From Verrucomicrobiales bacterium (GTDB lineage: Bacteria > Verrucomicrobiota > Verrucomicrobiia > Limisphaerales > CAIMTB01), in assembly GCA_020845805.1 (NCBI GenBank), contig JADLFD010000597.1, positions 1 to 45,622 on the forward strand: 45,622 nucleotides of DNA. The letters run 5' to 3'. The position numbers were made by a program, and so were the translations under genes. This document shows positions 1-9,400 of this stretch, piece after piece. Each line of letters opens with the position of its first letter. Within the stretch, counting starts at the first letter, position 1. The notes under the pieces are model-generated. The model had not been told where the DNA came from and searched no databases. It saw only the letters and a program-made list of their open reading frames with translations.

Positions 1-234
1 CTTTTGGAAATAGCCGAAAGTGGCGGCGGGTTGGGACCAGCCGTAAAAGCGCAGAATCGGCTGTTCGAGCTCCCGGGTGGAGAGGAGGAGGGCCTCGTCG
101 ACCGCCATATTCCAAGAGGGTGACGCGAGGTTTTCGCGAAGCACCAGCAGGGGGAGGCGGGCGGGCGGGGCGGAGGAGGCGGCCGAGGACCGCAGGGATT
201 CCGCGTCGCAGGTTGCCTGGGGAGACTGGGTCAT
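1..234 (-). CDS. lplA: Lipoate-protein ligase A family protein (N-terminal part, truncated by window edge)
   Basis: Manual minus-strand translation from ATG at 234..232: MTQSPQATC...LPLLVLRENLASPSWNMAVDEALLLSTRELEQPILRFYGWSQPAATFGYFQK; 'NMAxDEALL...PxLRFYxWxxPxxTxGYFQ' is the classic BPL/LplA N-terminal signature. Not listed in the supplied ORF track. Confidence 0.8.
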   Translation of the reverse strand, partial: MTQSPQATCDAESLRSSAASSAPPARLPLLVLRENLASPSWNMAVDEALLLSTRELEQPILRFYGWSQPAATFGYFQK

Positions 235-265
235 CGGGTAGGAAGCCGGGTGAAGGAGGGGATGC

Positions 266-946
266 CTAGGCGGCAGGGTGAGTGGGGCGGCGTCCCGCGG
301 AAGGGTGGGAAGGACAAAGTTCGCCCAGTTCGCAGCCATCGCACTGGGGCGACCGCGCCGAGCAACGGCGGCGGCCGTGCCAGATCAGTTGGTGGCTGAA
401 CAGGCACCAGTCCGCCTGGGGCACGAGCCGCATCAAGTCAGCCTCGATTTTCACGGGGTCCGAGTGAGTGGTGAGGCCGAGGCGTTGGGAGAGGCGAGCG
501 ACGTGGGTATCGACGACCACGCCGGCGTTGGTGCCGAAGGCATTGCCGAGGACCACGTTGGCTGTTTTGCGGCCCACGCCGTCGAGGGCCACCAACGCCT
601 CCAGCGTGCGTGGCACTTGGCCTTGGTGCTGCTCCGCGAGGCGTCGACAGGTGGATTGGATGTGCCGCGCCTTATTGCGGAAGAGTCCGAGACTGCGGAG
701 GTCGGATTCGAGTTGTTCCAGGGGAGCTTCGGCGAAGGCGGCGGCGGAGCGGTGTTTGGCGAACAGCGGGCGCGTGACGAGGTTGACCTGACGGTCGGAG
801 CATTGAGCGGAGAGGATGGTGGCGATGAGCAGTTCGAGGGGGTTGGAGAACTCGAGTTCGCAGTGGGCATCGGGGTAGGTGCGGGACAGGGCCTGGGCCA
901 CCAGCGTGGTGCGGGCGCGGCGACGGGCGAAGGATTCGCGGGCCAT
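266..946 (-). CDS. nth: Endonuclease III (DNA glycosylase/AP lyase)
   Basis: ORF with LLIATILSAQCSD, helix-hairpin-helix LDGVGRKTANVVL, VDTHVARLSQRLGL, and C-terminal Fe-S cysteines C..C.GC..GELC. Confidence 0.95.
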   Translation of the reverse strand: MARESFARRRARTTLVAQALSRTYPDAHCELEFSNPLELLIATILSAQCSDRQVNLVTRPLFAKHRSAAAFAEAPLEQLESDLRSLGLFRNKARHIQSTCRRLAEQHQGQVPRTLEALVALDGVGRKTANVVLGNAFGTNAGVVVDTHVARLSQRLGLTTHSDPVKIEADLMRLVPQADWCLFSHQLIWHGRRRCSARSPQCDGCELGELCPSHPSAGRRPTHPAA

Positions 947-999
947 GCGGTGCGATACGATACGATACCGGCGGCAGTGGAGTGAGCGCGGGGCGCTGC

Positions 1000-2262
1000 T
1001 CAGAGGAGGTCGTGAGGGGAACTGCGGCGGGGGGCGGGGACGGAATCGTTGTCGGGGCGCTCCCCCAATTCGTCCTCTGGATATTCGAACACGCGGCCTT
1101 CAAAGTTCCGGATGACCACGCGGTCGCGGTTATGGCTGAGGACGTATTCCGGGTTGACGGGGACCTTTCCCCCGCCGCCGGGGGCATCGATGACGAACTG
1201 GGGTACAGCGTAGCCGGTGGTGTGGCCGCGGAGTTGTTGGATGAGTTCCACGCCGCGACGGACGCTGGCGCGCAGGTGGGCCGAGCCGGCGATGAGGTCG
1301 CACTGATAGATGTAGTAGGGCCGGACGCGGCACATGAGGAGCTTCTGGACGTGCGCCTTCATGACCACGGGGTCGTCATTGACATCCCGCAGGAGGACGG
1401 ACTGGTTGCCGAGGGGGATGCCGGCATCGGCGAGGCGGCCGAGGGCGGCGCGGACTTCGGTGGTCAGTTCGCGCGGGTGATTGGAGTGGATGCTGACGAA
1501 CAGCGGGTGGAACTGGCGCAGCATGGCGCAGAGTTCCGGCGTGATGCGCTGGGGGAGGAAAACCGGGATGCGTGTGCCGAGGCGGAGGAACTCGACGTGG
1601 GGGATCGCCCGCAGGCGGGAGAGGAGGTACTCGAGTTTCTCGTCGGAGAGCAGGAGGGGGTCACCGCCACTGAGCAGGACGTCGCGAATCTCGGGGTGGG
1701 CGGCGATGTAGGCGATTTGGCGATCGAAATCCGGGTGGAAATCGTAGCCAGCGGCGTTGCTGACCAGACGGGAGCGCGTGCAGTACCGGCAGTAGGCGGC
1801 GCAGCGATCGGTGACCAGGAACAGGACGCGGTCAGGGTAGCGATGGACCAGACCGGGGACGGGAGAGTGGCTGTCTTCGCCGCAAGGGTCCTCCATTTCC
1901 CAGGGGGATCGCTGGGTTTCTTCGAGGCGCGGGATGACCTGGCGGCGGATGGGGCAGTGTTCGTCGTGGGGATCGATGAGGTTGAAAAAATAGGGCGTCA
2001 CGGCCATGGCTAGCTTGGAGCGGGCCAGGATGGCGCCGGCGCGTTCAGCGGCGGTGAGTTCGGGAAGCAACTTCTCGAGTTGCTCCACCGTGGTGACGCG
2101 GTTCTTGAGCTGCCACCGCCAGTCATTCCAGTCGGAATCGGCGATTGCCTGCCACGGTCCCCGGCCGGCATCCCGGAACGCCTTGAGTTGGGCGAGGCGG
2201 GGGTTGAGCGCGCCATCCGCAGGAGGAGCCTCAGTCTCCTCCCGAAGAGCATCAGCTGACAT
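1000..2262 (-). CDS. kamA: Lysine 2,3-aminomutase family radical SAM/PLP enzyme
   Basis: DWNDWRWQLKNR, radical SAM CAAYCRYC (CxxxCxxC), DVLLSGGDPLLLSD, YYIYQCDL, PLP lysine motif DAPGGGGK; about 420 aa KamA-type length. Confidence 0.92.
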   Translation of the reverse strand: MSADALREETEAPPADGALNPRLAQLKAFRDAGRGPWQAIADSDWNDWRWQLKNRVTTVEQLEKLLPELTAAERAGAILARSKLAMAVTPYFFNLIDPHDEHCPIRRQVIPRLEETQRSPWEMEDPCGEDSHSPVPGLVHRYPDRVLFLVTDRCAAYCRYCTRSRLVSNAAGYDFHPDFDRQIAYIAAHPEIRDVLLSGGDPLLLSDEKLEYLLSRLRAIPHVEFLRLGTRIPVFLPQRITPELCAMLRQFHPLFVSIHSNHPRELTTEVRAALGRLADAGIPLGNQSVLLRDVNDDPVVMKAHVQKLLMCRVRPYYIYQCDLIAGSAHLRASVRRGVELIQQLRGHTTGYAVPQFVIDAPGGGGKVPVNPEYVLSHNRDRVVIRNFEGRVFEYPEDELGERPDNDSVPAPRRSSPHDLL

Positions 2263-2277
2263 TGCGGGCGGACTATT

Positions 2278-3729
2278 CTAGCGGGTTGGTTGGGTGTCAA
2301 GGGAGCCGCCGGAAATGGGATCGGCGGGGGAGGCGTCCTGGATGACGCGCTGGCCGAGGGCGAGGCGCTCTTCCTGGAGGGAGCGGAAGCGCGCCACGGT
2401 ATCGCGCGCGAGGAGCTTCACACTGGGCATGGGCTGAGAGCGGGAGGTGGGGGAGAATCCGGCCCGGGCGCGGGTGTCGAGGTACTGCTCGAGGAGGTCC
2501 AAGTAGCGATGGACCAGGGGACTGACCTCGGCGGGTGCGTTGAGGCGGATGAAGTTGAGTTGGCGCAGGACCTCGCGCAGCACGGGCACCTGGCGGGCGT
2601 AGTCCCAATCGGCGATCACGGCCTCGACGCGGAGGCGGCCGGCCTGGTTTCCGACGCCGGGGAGGATGCCGACCGGTTGCAGGGCTTCGTCGAGTTTCCG
2701 GAGTGCGAAGGGGGCGGGCCAGGCCTGAGCCGGCGTGCGGCCGGTGAAATTGGCGATGGTCAGCGCCCACCATTTCTCGACATCGAGCAGGCTGCGGAAT
2801 CCGGGTTGGAAGGATTCGACCAGGCCGGTCTGCCAGTTCCAGTGGTCCTGCAGGTGAAGGATCCAACGCTTCAGGTGGGCCCCGCCGTCGGGCAGTCGCA
2901 TCAACTCGTGGACCAGGAGGTGCGAGCAGGCTGAGTACCGCTCCCAGTCGGGGTGCGACATGCGGGAGAGGTCGGGTTGGCTGAGTTGGTGGAATTCGAG
3001 GGCACCGCGTCGCGCGAGGAGGTCCCGGAGTGACGCGAGGCGTTCGGCGACGCGCAGATCGGCGACCAGGCGGGTTTCGGGCTGGAGGATGATTCCCTCG
3101 GGGACGTTGGCGAGAATGGTCTGGGTGAGACCTTCGACGAGCCAGAGCGGGATTTCAGCGACGCGCGCGTTACTGCGGCGGCTGGCCAGTTCCAGGAGGA
3201 CGGCGTGGGTGATCGTGCGCACGAGCAGTTCCTGCTCGAGGGTGCGCGGCAGCGGGACGCGAAGGTGCCAACCTTGCTCGAAAGGGGTGGCCTGGACGGT
3301 GGGGGGGGTGTTGGTGGGAAAGTGGGGGTCGATCTGCACCAGGATGCGACCGGCGCGGCCGCCGTCGGCGGCGCGCCACTGGTCGGTGAGTTCGAGGATG
3401 CGCAGGATCTCGTCCTTCACCCGTTCGCACGAGACAGCGAGCGTTTGGGGTGTGAGTTCCCGCCGGGTCACCCCCACGGCGCGGCTCTCCATGGGGCGCG
3501 CGCGGCCGGGTTTGGGTCCGGCCACGACAAACTGACCGGATTGACTAAACGTGGTGAGGGTATCCGGGCCGGGATCGGGCAGGGAGGGGAGGGGGCCTGG
3601 GTTGGCGGCCTGCGCCGGGGACAGGAGGTGGGGGGCCACGGTGGCCGCCAGCGTCACCAGCCCCAGGGCGAACCGGGCCCATGGTGCGCGGGGCAGCGCA
3701 GGGCGTGAAGTTCGACCGGGGTCAGCCAC
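2278..3729 (-). CDS. Secreted protein resembling peptidase-MA/gluzincin-like families with a degenerate zinc motif
   Basis: N-terminal signal-like hydrophobic segment; 'LVRTITHAVLLELA....AEIPLWLVEGL' has the layout of HExxH...LPxWLxEGL, but the HExxH is replaced by HAVLL. Confidence 0.55.
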   Translation of the reverse strand: MADPGRTSRPALPRAPWARFALGLVTLAATVAPHLLSPAQAANPGPLPSLPDPGPDTLTTFSQSGQFVVAGPKPGRARPMESRAVGVTRRELTPQTLAVSCERVKDEILRILELTDQWRAADGGRAGRILVQIDPHFPTNTPPTVQATPFEQGWHLRVPLPRTLEQELLVRTITHAVLLELASRRSNARVAEIPLWLVEGLTQTILANVPEGIILQPETRLVADLRVAERLASLRDLLARRGALEFHQLSQPDLSRMSHPDWERYSACSHLLVHELMRLPDGGAHLKRWILHLQDHWNWQTGLVESFQPGFRSLLDVEKWWALTIANFTGRTPAQAWPAPFALRKLDEALQPVGILPGVGNQAGRLRVEAVIADWDYARQVPVLREVLRQLNFIRLNAPAEVSPLVHRYLDLLEQYLDTRARAGFSPTSRSQPMPSVKLLARDTVARFRSLQEERLALGQRVIQDASPADPISGGSLDTQPTR

Positions 3730-3739
3730 GGCGGTTTGG

Positions 3740-4126
3740 CTAGGAGCCGGAGGAAGGTTTGGTTTTGCTGGAGCCGGAGGGTTTGGAGGGCGGTTTGGAG
3801 GCGCTCTCCGTCTTGGGTGCCGCCGGGGTCGAGCCGGAACTGGAGTTGGAGGGGGCGCTGGGGGCGGGGGTGGAGCTCGGCTTGGCGTCGGAATCTTTTT
3901 TGGCGGCGGCCTTGTATCCTTCGCTGCGGTAGTCGGTGATATAGAAGCCCGAGCCTTTAAAGATGAGGCCGGCCCCGGTTCCGAGCTGACGTGTGATTTT
4001 GCCGCGGCCCCAGCGGGACTTGGGGCAGTGTTCCTTGGGGCAGGTGGTCAGGGCGTTGTCCTTCATGGACTGGAACACCTCGAAGTGATGTCCGCACTTG
4101 TCGCACTCGTACTGGTACGTCGGCAT
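3740..4126 (-). CDS. FmdB family zinc-ribbon protein with Ser/Pro-rich tail
   Basis: MPTYQYECDKCGHHFEVFQSMKD...GKITRQLGTGAGLIFKGSGFYITDY. Confidence 0.9.
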   Translation of the reverse strand: MPTYQYECDKCGHHFEVFQSMKDNALTTCPKEHCPKSRWGRGKITRQLGTGAGLIFKGSGFYITDYRSEGYKAAAKKDSDAKPSSTPAPSAPSNSSSGSTPAAPKTESASKPPSKPSGSSKTKPSSGS

Positions 4127-4191
4127 GAGGGGGTCAGGATACGGGCGGGGACTGGATCCGCGTCAAGGGGGGCATGGGCGAAGGGTGTGGG

Positions 4192-6147
4192 TCAGCCGGG
4201 GGATGCGGCGGCGAGGGCGCGCTGGAGGGCGACGCCGAGGGTCCCTGCGGTGAAGGGTTTCTGCACGAATCCGCAGGGCCAGAACTCGGCGAAGCGTTCC
4301 GAGGCGGTTTCCTCCGAGAAGCCGCTCATGAGCACCACCGGAAGGTCCGGCTGAAGCTGGCGGATGGCGCGGAGGGTTTCGACGCTGTTGAGGCCTTCCA
4401 TGGTGGCGTCGAGGAGCACCGCATGGATGGGGCGATCGGCGGCCTTCAGGCGGCGGAGGGATTCGGTCCCGGAATCGACCTCGAGGGTATTGAAGCCCAG
4501 GGATCGGAGGAAGCGCGCGGCCACATCGCGGACGGGCTGTTCGCTCTCCACGACCAGGACCGTGACGATGGCAGGGAGGCTGGGGTGAGCGGGGGCCGTT
4601 TCCTTGGCGGGTGCCGTGAGCAATTCGGCGGGTGCGAAGGGGAGGAGGATGCGAAAGGCGGAGCCCTGGCCCGGGGTACTGCGGACCTGAAGGCCGCCGC
4701 GATGCGCGCGCACGATGCCGAGGACAGCGGCCAGGCCCAGGCCGCGCCCGGTGAATTTGGTGGTGAAGAACGGATCGAAGATGCGGGCGAGGATGTCGGG
4801 GGTCATGCCGCAGCCGGTGTCGGCCACCTCGAGGTAGGCGTAGCTGCCGGGGGGCGAGGGGATCACGGCATGCGTGCCCGGGTCCGGCAGTTCGGTGAGG
4901 GTGGCGGTGCCGGTGGAGACGGTGATGAGGCCGCCTTCGGAGCCGAGGGCTTCGGAGGCGTTGCTGATGAGGTTCAGGAGGACCTGCTGGATCTGCGAGG
5001 CGTCGGCGAGGACTGGGGGGAGGGCTTCTGAGAGGTTGAGTTCGAGTCGCGTGGAGCGGGTGAAGAAGAGGCGGGTGAGTTTGAGGGTATCCGCCGCGAC
5101 TCCGGCGAGGCTGAGGGCGGTGAAGACGGAGCGGCTTTTCCCGGCGTAGGTGAGCATCTGTTTGCAGAGCCCTGCGGCGCGATGGCCGGCGGTTTCGACT
5201 TGGCGCACGTAGGTGTGGGCCGGGGAGTCGGCGGGGATTTCTTCGGCGATCAGGGCGTTGTAGCCGAGGATGCCGATGAGGAGGTTGTTGAATTCGTGAG
5301 CGATACCCCCGGCGAGGGCGCCCAGGCTTTCGAGGCGGTGGCTTTCCTGGAGGCGTCGTTCGGTGGCGGCGCGTTCCGCCTCGGTACGCGCGGCGCTGGA
5401 GGGTTCGCGGAGGAGAACGGCGACGCCATTGACGCGGCCCGCCTCGTCGCGGGTGGGGGAGGCGGTGTAGTGGACGGCGACGCGGCGGTTGTCGCGCGTC
5501 ACGAGGACCAGGTCGGCATCGAGTTTGATGACCAGTCCGGAGTCCATGGCGGCGCGGACGGGGTCTTCGGGGTGCGCATCGGACTCGCGCTGGAGGCGGA
5601 GGATTTCGGCGTGGGGGCGATCGGCGGCTTCACTGCGGATCCAGCCGGTGAGGCGTTCCGCGGCCGGGTTGAGGAAGCGGATACGGCCGTCGAGGTCGAC
5701 GGAGATGACGGCCTCTCCGAGCGCGAACAGGGTGGAGGTAAGCCATTGTTCGATCTGCCTTTGTTTGACGGCGGCCTGATGGCGATAGAGCGCGGTTTCG
5801 AGGGTGGCGCGGAGTCCGTGGTCTTCGTAGGGCTTGACGAGATAGCCGTAGGGGAGGGCTTCCCGGGCGCGTCGGAGGGTGGCGGGATCGGAGTGGGCCG
5901 TGAGGAAGACGACGGGGATGAAGAACGCCTCGTGGATTTTGCGGGCTGCGGAAATGCCGTCCTCGACACCGCGGAGGTTGATGTCCATGAGGACCAGGTC
6001 AGGTCTTAGTCGGTCGGCCTTGGCGATGGCGGCCTCGGCGTTGTCCGCGGTGCCGCACGGTTTGAAACCAAGCGATTCGAGGCTCTGGGCGAGGTCGAGA
6101 GCGACGATGCTTTCGTCTTCGACGATGAGGATGGTGGGCGCGGTCAT
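4192..6147 (-). CDS. Hybrid histidine kinase: REC-PAS-HisKA-HATPase-REC
   Basis: Start chosen at MTAPTILIVEDE (6147), overlapping the upstream kinase stop by ATGA; receiver LVLMDINLRG, PAS, LGALAGGIAHEFNNLL H-box, GCGMTPDILARIFDPFFTTK, C-terminal receiver VLLDATMEGL. Confidence 0.9.
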   Translation of the reverse strand: MTAPTILIVEDESIVALDLAQSLESLGFKPCGTADNAEAAIAKADRLRPDLVLMDINLRGVEDGISAARKIHEAFFIPVVFLTAHSDPATLRRAREALPYGYLVKPYEDHGLRATLETALYRHQAAVKQRQIEQWLTSTLFALGEAVISVDLDGRIRFLNPAAERLTGWIRSEAADRPHAEILRLQRESDAHPEDPVRAAMDSGLVIKLDADLVLVTRDNRRVAVHYTASPTRDEAGRVNGVAVLLREPSSAARTEAERAATERRLQESHRLESLGALAGGIAHEFNNLLIGILGYNALIAEEIPADSPAHTYVRQVETAGHRAAGLCKQMLTYAGKSRSVFTALSLAGVAADTLKLTRLFFTRSTRLELNLSEALPPVLADASQIQQVLLNLISNASEALGSEGGLITVSTGTATLTELPDPGTHAVIPSPPGSYAYLEVADTGCGMTPDILARIFDPFFTTKFTGRGLGLAAVLGIVRAHRGGLQVRSTPGQGSAFRILLPFAPAELLTAPAKETAPAHPSLPAIVTVLVVESEQPVRDVAARFLRSLGFNTLEVDSGTESLRRLKAADRPIHAVLLDATMEGLNSVETLRAIRQLQPDLPVVLMSGFSEETASERFAEFWPCGFVQKPFTAGTLGVALQRALAAASPG

Positions 6148-8096
6148 GGCGTGGGGAGATCGGGGGTGGGAAAGCGGAAGGTCAGTGCGACGGTCAGCCC
6201 GGCGTGGCCTTGAATGTGAAGGGTGCCGCGGAGTTGGTCGACGAGGGTGCGTACGATGCGCAGGCCGAGGGATTCGGCGCAGTTCCAATCGAAGGCGGGG
6301 TCGAGACCGACGCCGTCGTCTTGGATGACCAACCGGAGGCCGGCGGGTTGAGTGCGTTCGAGATGAACGGCGAGGGTGCCGGTTCGGCCGTTGGGAAATC
6401 CGTATTTGAGGGAGTTGGAGATCAGTTCATTGGCGATGAGGCCGAGGGGGACGGCGACATCGAGTTCCAGCGGGATGGAAGCGACGTCGAGCGTGAGGGT
6501 GACGCCGGAGGGTGGGGGGCGGTACAGGTTGAGGAGCATGCGCGCCAGGTCGGCGAGATGTCCGCCGAAATCGATACGCGACAGGTCAGCGGAGCGGTAC
6601 AGGCGCTCGTGGATGAGGGCCATGGTGCGGACCCGTTGTTTCGCGGCCATGAAGACGGCGCGGAGTTCGGGATCGGAGACCCGGGCCGCCTGGAGGCGCA
6701 GGATGCTGATGATGACCTGGAGGTTGTTTTTGACGCGGTGATGGATCTCCTTGAGGAGGGTCTCCTTTTCGCTGAGCGAGCGGTGGGTGGCTTCCACGGC
6801 CCGTTTGTGTTCGGTGATATCGCGGAAGACGACGACCGCGGCCTGGATGCCCTGGCCGGGGGAGCGGATGGGGCGGGCGGTGGCGCTGAGGATGAGGGGT
6901 TCAGCGCGGTGGGCGTCGCGGAGGTAGAGTTCCTCCTGGTCGATGGATTCGCCGCGCAACGCGCGCGCCAGGGGGAGTTCCTCGCGGGGAATGGTGGTGA
7001 CTCCGTCGGGTCGGTAGATGCCGCGGGTGAGGGTGGCGGAGGCGGTATCAAAGTCGGCGTCCTCGCCGGCCAGCAACCGTTCCGCGGCGGGGTTGAAATG
7101 CGTGAATCGCTCCTGGGCATCGGCGACGACGAGTCCATCCCCCATGCTGTGGAAGACGGCCTCCAGCAACCGGGCCTGGTCGCGGTAGGCGCCCTCCGAG
7201 CGGGCGAGTTGGTCGGTGCGTTCCTGGACGAGGTCCTCGAGGTGTTCGTTGAGTTCGCGCAGGGTGGCTTCCTGCTCCTTGAGCGGCGTGATGTCGGTCA
7301 TGGAACCGGCCATGCGGACGGGGGCGCCGTCCTTGTCCCACACCGCCTGGCCGCGGTAGCGGAACCAGCGGAAGACGCCGTTTTTGGAACGGAGGCGCAG
7401 TTCGACATCGAAGGGGGTGTGGTGGCGGAGGTGGGCGCGGATGGCCTCGAGGACGCGGTCGTGATCGTCCGGATGCAGGTGATGGTGCCAGGTGGAGATG
7501 CGGGGGAGGAGTTCGGCGTGGGAGTAGCCGAGGAGCCGGCACCAGCGCTCGGAGAAGAAGTCTTCGCCGGTGGCGATGTTCCATTCCCAGATGCCGTCGT
7601 TGCCTCCTTCGGCGGCGAGTGCGAAGCGTTCCTCGCTGCGGCGGAGGGCTTCCTCAGTGGACTTGCGGCGCGTGATATCGGAGAGCGTGACGAGCAGTCG
7701 CATGGGGGTGGTGTCCTCGATGCGACGGGCGACCAGCACGTGCCAGCGAAGGCCCGAGGGGGCGTTGGCGCTGAACTCGAGCTCGAATGAACTGCGGGAT
7801 CCAGCGAGGACCTGCTGCATGCCGGAGACCGGGTCGGGCGCCTCGGGATCGAACTCGAGGCGTGTGTCATCCCAGGCGTCCCAGTAGCTGGCGCCGGTCT
7901 CGACATGGGCGGGGCGGGGATGGATGGAGGCGGCGGTTTCGCGCCAGGCTCGGTTGACCACACAGATGACGCCGTCGGGATCCAGGATGGCGACGAGTTC
8001 GGAGAGCGTGTCGAAGGCGGCACGGATTTCGGCGTCCGCGATGCCGTGCCCGCGGCTGACATCGGGCGCGAACCCGGATGGGCACGGCGGGTTCAT
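6144..8096 (-). CDS. Multi-PAS sensor histidine kinase, HisKA_2 (LytS/HWE-like) type
   Basis: PAS/PAC repeats (DGIWEWNIATGEDFFSERWCRLLGYS...), KEIHHRVKNNLQVIISILRLQA H-box. Confidence 0.9.
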   Translation of the reverse strand: MNPPCPSGFAPDVSRGHGIADAEIRAAFDTLSELVAILDPDGVICVVNRAWRETAASIHPRPAHVETGASYWDAWDDTRLEFDPEAPDPVSGMQQVLAGSRSSFELEFSANAPSGLRWHVLVARRIEDTTPMRLLVTLSDITRRKSTEEALRRSEERFALAAEGGNDGIWEWNIATGEDFFSERWCRLLGYSHAELLPRISTWHHHLHPDDHDRVLEAIRAHLRHHTPFDVELRLRSKNGVFRWFRYRGQAVWDKDGAPVRMAGSMTDITPLKEQEATLRELNEHLEDLVQERTDQLARSEGAYRDQARLLEAVFHSMGDGLVVADAQERFTHFNPAAERLLAGEDADFDTASATLTRGIYRPDGVTTIPREELPLARALRGESIDQEELYLRDAHRAEPLILSATARPIRSPGQGIQAAVVVFRDITEHKRAVEATHRSLSEKETLLKEIHHRVKNNLQVIISILRLQAARVSDPELRAVFMAAKQRVRTMALIHERLYRSADLSRIDFGGHLADLARMLLNLYRPPPSGVTLTLDVASIPLELDVAVPLGLIANELISNSLKYGFPNGRTGTLAVHLERTQPAGLRLVIQDDGVGLDPAFDWNCAESLGLRIVRTLVDQLRGTLHIQGHAGLTVALTFRFPTPDLPTP

Positions 8097-8326
8097 GCCA
8101 CGGGAAAGGGTGACACGGGGGCAGGCATGTCAGTCTGAAGCAGGTGGTTGAGCAGAACTTCCCTCCCCCTAGTAAGCCGGGGAGCAGGAGGGTCGGCAAG
8201 GAGACGTTGGTCGGATGTGGGAGGGACTGTCCCAGGAGGGAGAGGAGATGCTGGGGCGGCGAAGTGGGGCCGAGGGCCAGGCTCGCCGCGGGTTCCAGCC
8301 TCCCCGAGGGGGGGGGGCAGGGTCCG

Positions 8327-9400
8327 TCAACCGCCGATGCAACTCATAGAGCGCTGCGGTTGCTCGAATTCGGCCTCCCCGATGTGATGACGCTCTTCCT
8401 TGCCAAGCGTGATTTCGCGAATCCAGCGGAGGATGTCTTCATCGCTTTCCCCTCCGCGGAGCCGGGCGCGGAGGTCGTGCTCGTGGAGGCTGAACAGGCA
8501 GGTGCGGATCTGGCCGTCGGCGGTGAGCCGGATGCGGTTGCAGTGGCCGCAGAACGGCTCGCTGACGGGGGCGATGATGCCGATTTCGCCGCGGCCATCG
8601 GGGAAGGTCCAGCGGCGGGCCGTCTCCGAAGGGTTGGTGGGAGTGACGGGGGTGAGGGTGTGGTGTTCGCGGAGGCGCTCGAGGATCTCGCGACCCGGGA
8701 CGACGAGTTCGCGCAACCAGGCGCGACCGGAGTCGAGGGGCATGAACTCGATGAAGCGGAGGGAGAGTCGTCGCTCCCGGGCGAACTCGGCGAGGCGCGG
8801 GATTTCCTGATCGTTGAGTCCGCGGATGACGACCGCGTTGACCTTGAGTGGCGCGAAGCCGAGTTGGGCGGCGAGGTCGAGGGAGGTGAGGACGGAGGGC
8901 AGTCCGTCGCGCCCGGTCATCTTGCGGAACTGTTCGCGATCGAGGGAGTCGAGGCTGAAGCTGATGCGTTGGAGCCCGGCTTCACGCAGGGGTCGTCCGA
9001 GGCGCGGGAAGAGGAATCCGTTGCTGGTGAGGGCGAGGTCCGAGATGCCGGGGATGGGGGCAAGTCGCCGCACCAGGTTGGGGAGATCGTTGCGGAGGAG
9101 AGGTTCCCCTCCGGTGAGTCGGAGCTTTTGGATGCCGAGGGTGGCGAAGAGGCGGACGGCGCGTTCGATTTCCTCGAAGGTGAGGAGTTCGTGTCTGGGC
9201 TTCCATTCGCGCAGGATGACGGACTCGGAGGGTGGGGACTGTGCGGGACGGAGGGGGGCACGGGTTCGGTAGAAATTCGCGGCCTCCTCGGTTTCGGGGA
9301 GGCAGTAGAGGCAGCGGAAATTGCAGCGATCCGTGACACTGACGCGCAGGTCCCGGAGTACACGCCCGTACGAATCCCGGAGCGGGAGGGCGGTGGTCAC
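8327..9400 (-). CDS. moaA: GTP 3',8-cyclase MoaA
   Basis: RVSVTDRCNFRCLYC, RLTGGEPLLR, SFSLDSLDREQFRKMTGRDG, C-terminal CGHCNRIRLTADGQIRTCLFS and terminal GG; GTG start at 9400 overlapping the upstream stop (GTGA). Confidence 0.95.
   Translation of the reverse strand: MTTALPLRDSYGRVLRDLRVSVTDRCNFRCLYCLPETEEAANFYRTRAPLRPAQSPPSESVILREWKPRHELLTFEEIERAVRLFATLGIQKLRLTGGEPLLRNDLPNLVRRLAPIPGISDLALTSNGFLFPRLGRPLREAGLQRISFSLDSLDREQFRKMTGRDGLPSVLTSLDLAAQLGFAPLKVNAVVIRGLNDQEIPRLAEFARERRLSLRFIEFMPLDSGRAWLRELVVPGREILERLREHHTLTPVTPTNPSETARRWTFPDGRGEIGIIAPVSEPFCGHCNRIRLTADGQIRTCLFSLHEHDLRARLRGGESDEDILRWIREITLGKEERHHIGEAEFEQPQRSMSCIGG

Noticed and set aside
1000-2262. EpmB-like EF-P modification linked to the polyproline proteins in the window (38640-39164, 44244-45161)
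   Set aside because: Length and motifs are KamA-type and no efp/epmA is present; the polyproline connection would be speculation.
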